Of a stretch of DNA of 45,948 nucleotides, positions 42,387 through 45,948 are shown one piece after another. Source of the DNA: Planctomycetota bacterium (lineage in GTDB: Bacteria; Planctomycetota; Phycisphaerae; Phycisphaerales; UBA1924); the NCBI GenBank assembly GCA_018242605.1, contig JAFEBP010000002.1, positions 105,597-151,544 on the forward strand, in the 5' to 3' direction. Below the pieces are notes generated by a model, which searched no databases, was not told where the DNA came from, and worked only from the letters and a program-made list of their open reading frames with translations. Each line of letters begins with the position of its first letter. The stretch's first letter is position 1. The position numbers were made by a program, and so were the translations under genes.

Positions 42387-43583
42387 ATGAACAAGTCGGT
42401 TTTCCTCGGTTCCGTCGGCCTCGCCATCGCCATCGCCGCCGCCCAGCCCGTGCAGTGGCGTGTGGAAGACGGAGGAAACGGGCACTGGTACCAAGTGCTC
42501 CCTCACGACGGGGCGTTCGCCCTTTCGACATTGTCGGCCAGCTTCAACATGTGGTACTTGCAGCGAGGCTTCTACGGGCCCGAGGGCGCGTATTGGCAAG
42601 CCAACTCGTTTGCAACCTTCGACCCCGCCACCCACTTGGTGCATATTGGCTCGATTGAAGAGAATGAGTTTGTTCGACAGCTCCTCGTGTCGAAGGGAAA
42701 GGCAGCGGCTCTGATAGGCTTGCATCAGGTGCTCGTTGACGAAGTGCCGCCAGTGGAATCGGAACCGGCTGGAGGCTGGATGTGGGATTCGGGCGACGCT
42801 CAAGGCTTCCAAAACTGGGAGGCCGGTCAGCCGGACAACGCCGGCTCCGGGCAGCATTCAGCTCTGATTGATGCGATTTCGGGTCGTTGGTCGGATTATG
42901 GCGGTAACGCGTGCTGCGGTCCCGATTCCATGGTGATTGAGTACGCGCAGCCGATCGGTCCGACCGCCAGATTCGTGTCTTCGTTCGCACTCAACAAGGG
43001 AGCGTGCTTGAGATCGAGAACTGGCTTTGAGCCCGCCGGACCGTGCTTTGCAATCGACCGCACTTCACTGATCGTGTATCCGGGCGACGTGGTGGCGTTC
43101 TTTGCGCTGATCGGCGACTACTCATGCCAAACTTTGGCGGATTGGAATCGCGGCACCCAGAACATCACTTCCACAGAGTGGTTCAGGGATGGAGTCTTGC
43201 TCGGAAGGGGTGTTGAGGGGCCAACGTTTGCGGGTTACGACGGCTGCCAGAGCTACTTTGAGGGAAGTGTGCAGTGTGAGACCATTGCGTACTCGTGCAA
43301 CGTAGCTGATCGCTCGTACTCGTTCACTTGTGCGCGAGACTCCGCCGGAACGTATGCCCTTGTAGCGACGAACATCTTCGGCAAATCGACCACACTTGAG
43401 TTCACCGTCGATGTCCTCTGCCGCGCCGATTTCAACCGAGATGGCGGCGTTGACGGCGCGGACGTTGGCGCATTTTTTCAGGATTGGGAATCGGGACTGG
43501 ACACCGCGGACATCAACGAGGACAGCGGTGTGGACGGAACGGACATGCAGGCGTTCTTTGAACACTGGGAAGACGGCTGCTGA
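42387..43583 (+). CDS. Secreted C-type lectin-like protein with GC-type dockerin
   Basis: This 398-residue exported protein has a signal peptide at residues 1-19. Residues about 50-190 form a C-type lectin-like domain (ATHLVHIGSIEENEFV, GGWMWDSGDAQGFQNWEAGQPDN, GRWSDYGG). It carries QPD where mannose-type lectins have EPN, and WSD where WND is usual. Residues about 200-345 are Ig-like, with DSAGTYALVATNIFG. The last 50 residues are a dockerin-like pair of Asp loops (DFNRDGGVDGADV, DINEDSGVDGTDM) ending in DGC. AGGAGA lies 7 bases before the ATG. It probably binds a glycan outside the cell. Confidence 0.8.
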   Translation: MNKSVFLGSVGLAIAIAAAQPVQWRVEDGGNGHWYQVLPHDGAFALSTLSASFNMWYLQRGFYGPEGAYWQANSFATFDPATHLVHIGSIEENEFVRQLLVSKGKAAALIGLHQVLVDEVPPVESEPAGGWMWDSGDAQGFQNWEAGQPDNAGSGQHSALIDAISGRWSDYGGNACCGPDSMVIEYAQPIGPTARFVSSFALNKGACLRSRTGFEPAGPCFAIDRTSLIVYPGDVVAFFALIGDYSCQTLADWNRGTQNITSTEWFRDGVLLGRGVEGPTFAGYDGCQSYFEGSVQCETIAYSCNVADRSYSFTCARDSAGTYALVATNIFGKSTTLEFTVDVLCRADFNRDGGVDGADVGAFFQDWESGLDTADINEDSGVDGTDMQAFFEHWEDGC

Positions 43584-43784
43584 ACAACGCCGAGATCGCC
43601 ATCCGAACGATGCCGGATCGCGGATCCCGTTCACCACATAGCGGCGATTCGGTGGCCGCCGGTGTTGCGCCCCGCGACGCGTGCGGCGTAGCCGGGGCAG
43701 GCTCTCTGTTGCGCTACGCCTCTTCCACGAAAACGTAGCGCGTCATAGGTGTGGCGGAGTTCAGCGTGGACACCGTTTGCGGTC

Positions 43785-44606
43785 TCAACTCGGCGGCGTG
43801 AAACGCCATCTGGGGTCGTCCAGACGGACGACGAAACCGGGACGCAACTCGACCTCGGTCGGCAGGTCGGGCAGGGCGAGTTCGTCCGAAAAGTTGAGCT
43901 TCGCCCACGACGCCAGATGCGAATACTCCCTGAGTCGCATGAACAACTTAGTGCGCGTGGCTGCTACCCACTTCGCTTGATTGGTGAACCGTGCGTTGGT
44001 GGCAACCAAACCCATGCTGAATGTCGAGTTCTGGAAGGAAGCCAATCGTTCCACTACATCCGGCCCGACACTATCAGCTCCCCCTCGCCTGTGCTTGACC
44101 TGAACCGCGAGGAGGCCGGACAACGCCAGATTCCGAGGTCTGGCAATCAGGTCTACGCCGCCGTCGGGCGTGTGGACCTTGCCGGTCAGATATACGTCGT
44201 ATCCCATCTTGAAAAGTCTGTCGGCGATCCATTCCTCGAACTGAGCGGGAGTAATGAAGTGGAGCTTCGAGGGGTCCAGTTCGATCGCTCTCAGCAAGTC
44301 TCTGCTCAGCGTGTAAACCCGAACTTCTGCTCCAGATTTTGCGTCCTTCGAGGTACCGCGTTCATCCGCCTGCGCGGCGATCACCTTTTCAATCGCCTCG
44401 ATGACGCGATTCCGAAGGTCTGACGGCGGAGCAACGTCCGGCAGAGAATCAAAGGGCACTAAGACTCTCTGTTGAACCAATCGAACCTGTACCTGCAAGT
44501 TTACTGGTGCCGCCGCAAAGGCCGCATCAAACTCCGATCGCTCCGCGTCATCGAGTAGGCCAAGCGCATCTAATTGGGCGAGTTCGAACAGTTTCTGCGG
44601 TTCCAT
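43785..44606 (-). CDS. Mrr-type restriction endonuclease with anti-sigma-like N-terminus
   Basis: This is a 273-residue protein. Residues about 115-235 are an Mrr-type catalytic domain: ITPAQFEEWIADRLFKMGYDV, then GGVDLIARP with Asp152, then LLAVQVKHRR with Gln169-Val-Lys171. These are the D and Q-x-K of Mrr nucleases that cut modified or foreign DNA. Residues 1-50 (LFELAQLDALGLLDDAERSEFDAAFAAAP) resemble the N-terminal segment of RskA-like anti-sigma factors, but no membrane helix follows. It is a lone gene and may be a type IV defence enzyme. Confidence 0.78.
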   Translation of the reverse strand: MEPQKLFELAQLDALGLLDDAERSEFDAAFAAAPVNLQVQVRLVQQRVLVPFDSLPDVAPPSDLRNRVIEAIEKVIAAQADERGTSKDAKSGAEVRVYTLSRDLLRAIELDPSKLHFITPAQFEEWIADRLFKMGYDVYLTGKVHTPDGGVDLIARPRNLALSGLLAVQVKHRRGGADSVGPDVVERLASFQNSTFSMGLVATNARFTNQAKWVAATRTKLFMRLREYSHLASWAKLNFSDELALPDLPTEVELRPGFVVRLDDPRWRFTPPS

Positions 44607-44684
44607 TCTGGCTGATCCTACGTCGTTTGAGACCGCAGCGGCATCGCGTCATCGGAGCCGATGGACCCGACACGATTGCTTCGC

Positions 44685-44693
44685 TTATCCACA
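44685..44693 (+). promoter_or_regulatory. Exact DnaA box
   Basis: TTATCCACA lies between the Mrr gene and the next leftward gene. It is the second exact DnaA box in the accessory part of the window, after the reverse-oriented one at 35529-35537. One exact match per window could be chance. Confidence 0.3.
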
Positions 44694-44704
44694 CCACACC
44701 CGGC

Positions 44705-44935
44705 CTACACCGCCGCGATCCACCCCGGCAGCGCCGCGGTGTTCTCGCCGTCCGACCCGTACGCCTTGGGCGTGGTGCTGCGCCCGCACCCGACGCACCC
44801 GCAGAACGGCGCGCTCGTCTTCCCCGACGGCGCGACCAGCACGAACCCGGCCCAGCCCTCGCCGCGGCAGACGAAGCACTTGTTGCCCGCGAGAAACCTC
44901 CGCTCCAGCACCGCGACCTTTCGTTCAACGGTCAT
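44705..44935 (-). CDS. Small Cys-rich unknown protein
   Basis: This 76-residue protein has a C-x2-C-x-G-x-G motif (CFVCRGEGWAGF) and a second pair as C-x-C-x2-C (PFCGCVGCGRS), suggesting one structural zinc site. No family is recognised. The ATG at 44935 has GGAG 8 bases upstream; the upstream extension of the frame is repetitive Arg/Gly/Ala and probably not translated. Confidence 0.5.
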   Translation of the reverse strand: MTVERKVAVLERRFLAGNKCFVCRGEGWAGFVLVAPSGKTSAPFCGCVGCGRSTTPKAYGSDGENTAALPGWIAAV

Positions 44936-45369
44936 GTCGTTGCTCCACCGCGCCGCGCCTCGGGGAACCGCGCGGGCGGGAACATCCCCGCCGCGGCGCA
45001 CCGCGCTCCCCGCGACCAACAACCCAACCGCCCCGCGCGGCCGTTCGCCCCGCGCCGAACCCCGCCGCCGCCCGCCCCGCGCCGTTGCCGCCACGTTGGC
45101 CCGTGCCGCGTTCGTTCCCGGTAGGACGCCCAACGCCCCGCCCGGTGCGGCGGCCCCGCGTGCGCCAACGTTGCCCGCCGCGGGGCCGTTCGGAGCCCAC
45201 TAGGCGCGTTGTAGGCCGCGCCTAACGCCAAGGTCCGCAGTAACTGAAATCCGCGTTTTTCAAGCGGAATCATCGCCGCTTGGCCTTGCAATCCGCCGCC
45301 GGATCGGGCTTCATGTGTCATGTTCGCGGGGCGTCCCGCGACGCACGCAACGCACCGGAGAACGCAGCC
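44936..45369. other. Divergent intergenic region, very GC-rich
   Basis: This C-rich stretch (on the plus strand) holds no protein I can support. It includes an inverted repeat at 45201-45224 and separates a leftward small gene from two rightward small genes. Confidence 0.45.
45201..45224. repeat. Inverted repeat in the divergent region
   Basis: The arms TAGGCGCG (45201-45208) and CGCGCCTA (45217-45224) are separated by 8 bases. This is a possible operator between divergent genes. Confidence 0.35.
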
Positions 45370-45621
45370 ATGAAGAACGCCAAGAAGCCAGAACCCACCG
45401 CCGCGGAGACCTACGCCGCCCGTGCCAGCGACATCGCCCGCCTGATGGACGTGCTGCAGATGGAACTCGACGCCCACGCCAAGCAAGCGAACGCCAAGCC
45501 GGGCGATTGGGGCTTCGCGGGCGACCTGTACCGCATCCGTAGCGGGTTGATTGGGCTGGTCGGGATCATGAGCAACAAGGACCCCGAGGACATCGAGGAG
45601 TTCTTGGCCGACGCCGAGTAA
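45370..45621 (+). CDS. Small unknown protein
   Basis: This 83-residue protein is mostly helical, with an acidic end (DPEDIEEFLADAE). The ATG at 45370 has GGAG 9 bases upstream. The frame continues upstream without protein-like sequence. The next gene starts 42 bases after the stop on the same strand. No family is recognised. Confidence 0.6.
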   Translation: MKNAKKPEPTAAETYAARASDIARLMDVLQMELDAHAKQANAKPGDWGFAGDLYRIRSGLIGLVGIMSNKDPEDIEEFLADAE

Positions 45622-45663
45622 CCCGCGACCAACCAACCCACCCCCACCCAAAGGAACGCACCC

Positions 45664-45918
45664 ATGCACGTCACCGAAATGCACCTCGCCGCGACCACCG
45701 GGAACTTCGCCATCCTCCGCCGCAAGGACAAAGCGTCGTTCATCGAGGTCGAGATTCTCACCCCCGCGGGCACCCGCACCCACCGCGTCGAGGCCGACAA
45801 CGAGGACGACATCGCCTCGATGGCCGAATGCCTGCACGAGACGCTCGAAGGCCGCCGCGGCACGCGGGGCGATGTCTTCGAGTACCGGGACGCGATCCAG
45901 AAGTTGAGCGACCTCTAA
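45664..45918 (+). CDS. Small unknown protein
   Basis: This 84-residue protein begins with a beta-rich part (MHLAATTGNFAILRRKDKASFIEVEIL) and ends in an acidic helical part. AAGGA lies about 8 bases before the ATG. It appears to be cotranscribed with the gene at 45370. No family is recognised. Confidence 0.6.
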   Translation: MHVTEMHLAATTGNFAILRRKDKASFIEVEILTPAGTRTHRVEADNEDDIASMAECLHETLEGRRGTRGDVFEYRDAIQKLSDL

Positions 45919-45948
45919 CCCCGCCGGGGACGCGCGGGGAACCGCGCG

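Noticed and set aside
44661..45203. 180-codon rightward frame of Pro/Arg/Ala-rich sequence
   Set aside because: Low complexity from extreme GC content. The opposite strand has a better-supported Cys-rich small gene.

Overview
The window is GC-rich bacterial chromosome, almost certainly from a planctomycete of the class Phycisphaerae. Three secreted proteins end in the GC-type dockerin tail, which has two Asp-rich calcium loops and a terminal Gly-Cys. One protein carries a PEP-CTERM-like PAPA-helix-RRRRR tail. One carries an N-terminal LEPRVLL motif. Two small membrane proteins end in a C-x2-C / C-x2-C zinc ribbon. No rRNA, CRISPR array or insertion sequence was found.

Positions 1-29569 look like ordinary chromosome. 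They begin with two zinc-ribbon membrane proteins and a 1.7 kb non-coding block of GC-rich repeats. Next come acpP-fabF (fatty acid synthesis), a Calx-beta surface protein and an archaeal Holliday-resolvase-like nuclease. Two large GC-dockerin exoproteins follow; one combines tandem repeats with a class A beta-lactamase-like hydrolase. After these come a CrtI-type carotenoid desaturase, a PA0069-type radical SAM protein, a metallo-beta-lactamase-fold protein with an eroded metal motif, and an orphan ModA-like lipoprotein. dnaK follows, with a textbook sigma-54 -24/-12 promoter and a strong terminator. Then come ogt, a murein-recycling operon (GH20 hexosaminidase, anmK, murQ), a Nif3/[2Fe-2S] pair, an aldehyde dehydrogenase, nadD, and a PEP-CTERM-like exoprotein behind an AT-rich promoter.

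A tRNA-Glu(UUC) at 29570-29644 is the attachment site of an integrated element. The tyrosine integrase runs toward the tRNA, and its last codons and stop are read from the antisense of the tRNA 3' half. Upstream of it is a translationally coupled leftward operon: a DNA-binding protein, an unknown, a P-loop ATPase, an unknown and an excisionase-like protein. Its control region has two perfect palindromes and three helically phased decamers. Beyond it lie an unknown coiled-coil protein, an origin-like site with a DnaA box, and a ClpP/SppA-like serine protease with a small downstream partner.

The element then carries a restriction-modification-like cassette (37.5-42.2 kb). An N-terminal HTH is fused to a DNA methyltransferase, whose start codon overlaps a perfect 20-bp palindrome. 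This is coupled to a PD-(D/E)XK nuclease and then to a second, related methyltransferase, with a convergent PD-(D/E)XK-like protein behind. A weak copy of the tRNA 3' end near 42306 may mark the far junction. Right of it lie a GC-dockerin C-type lectin, an Mrr-type nuclease with an anti-sigma-like N-terminus, and three small unknown genes. I regard the self-regulated two-methyltransferase cassette and the palindrome/decamer control region as the best candidates for something undescribed.
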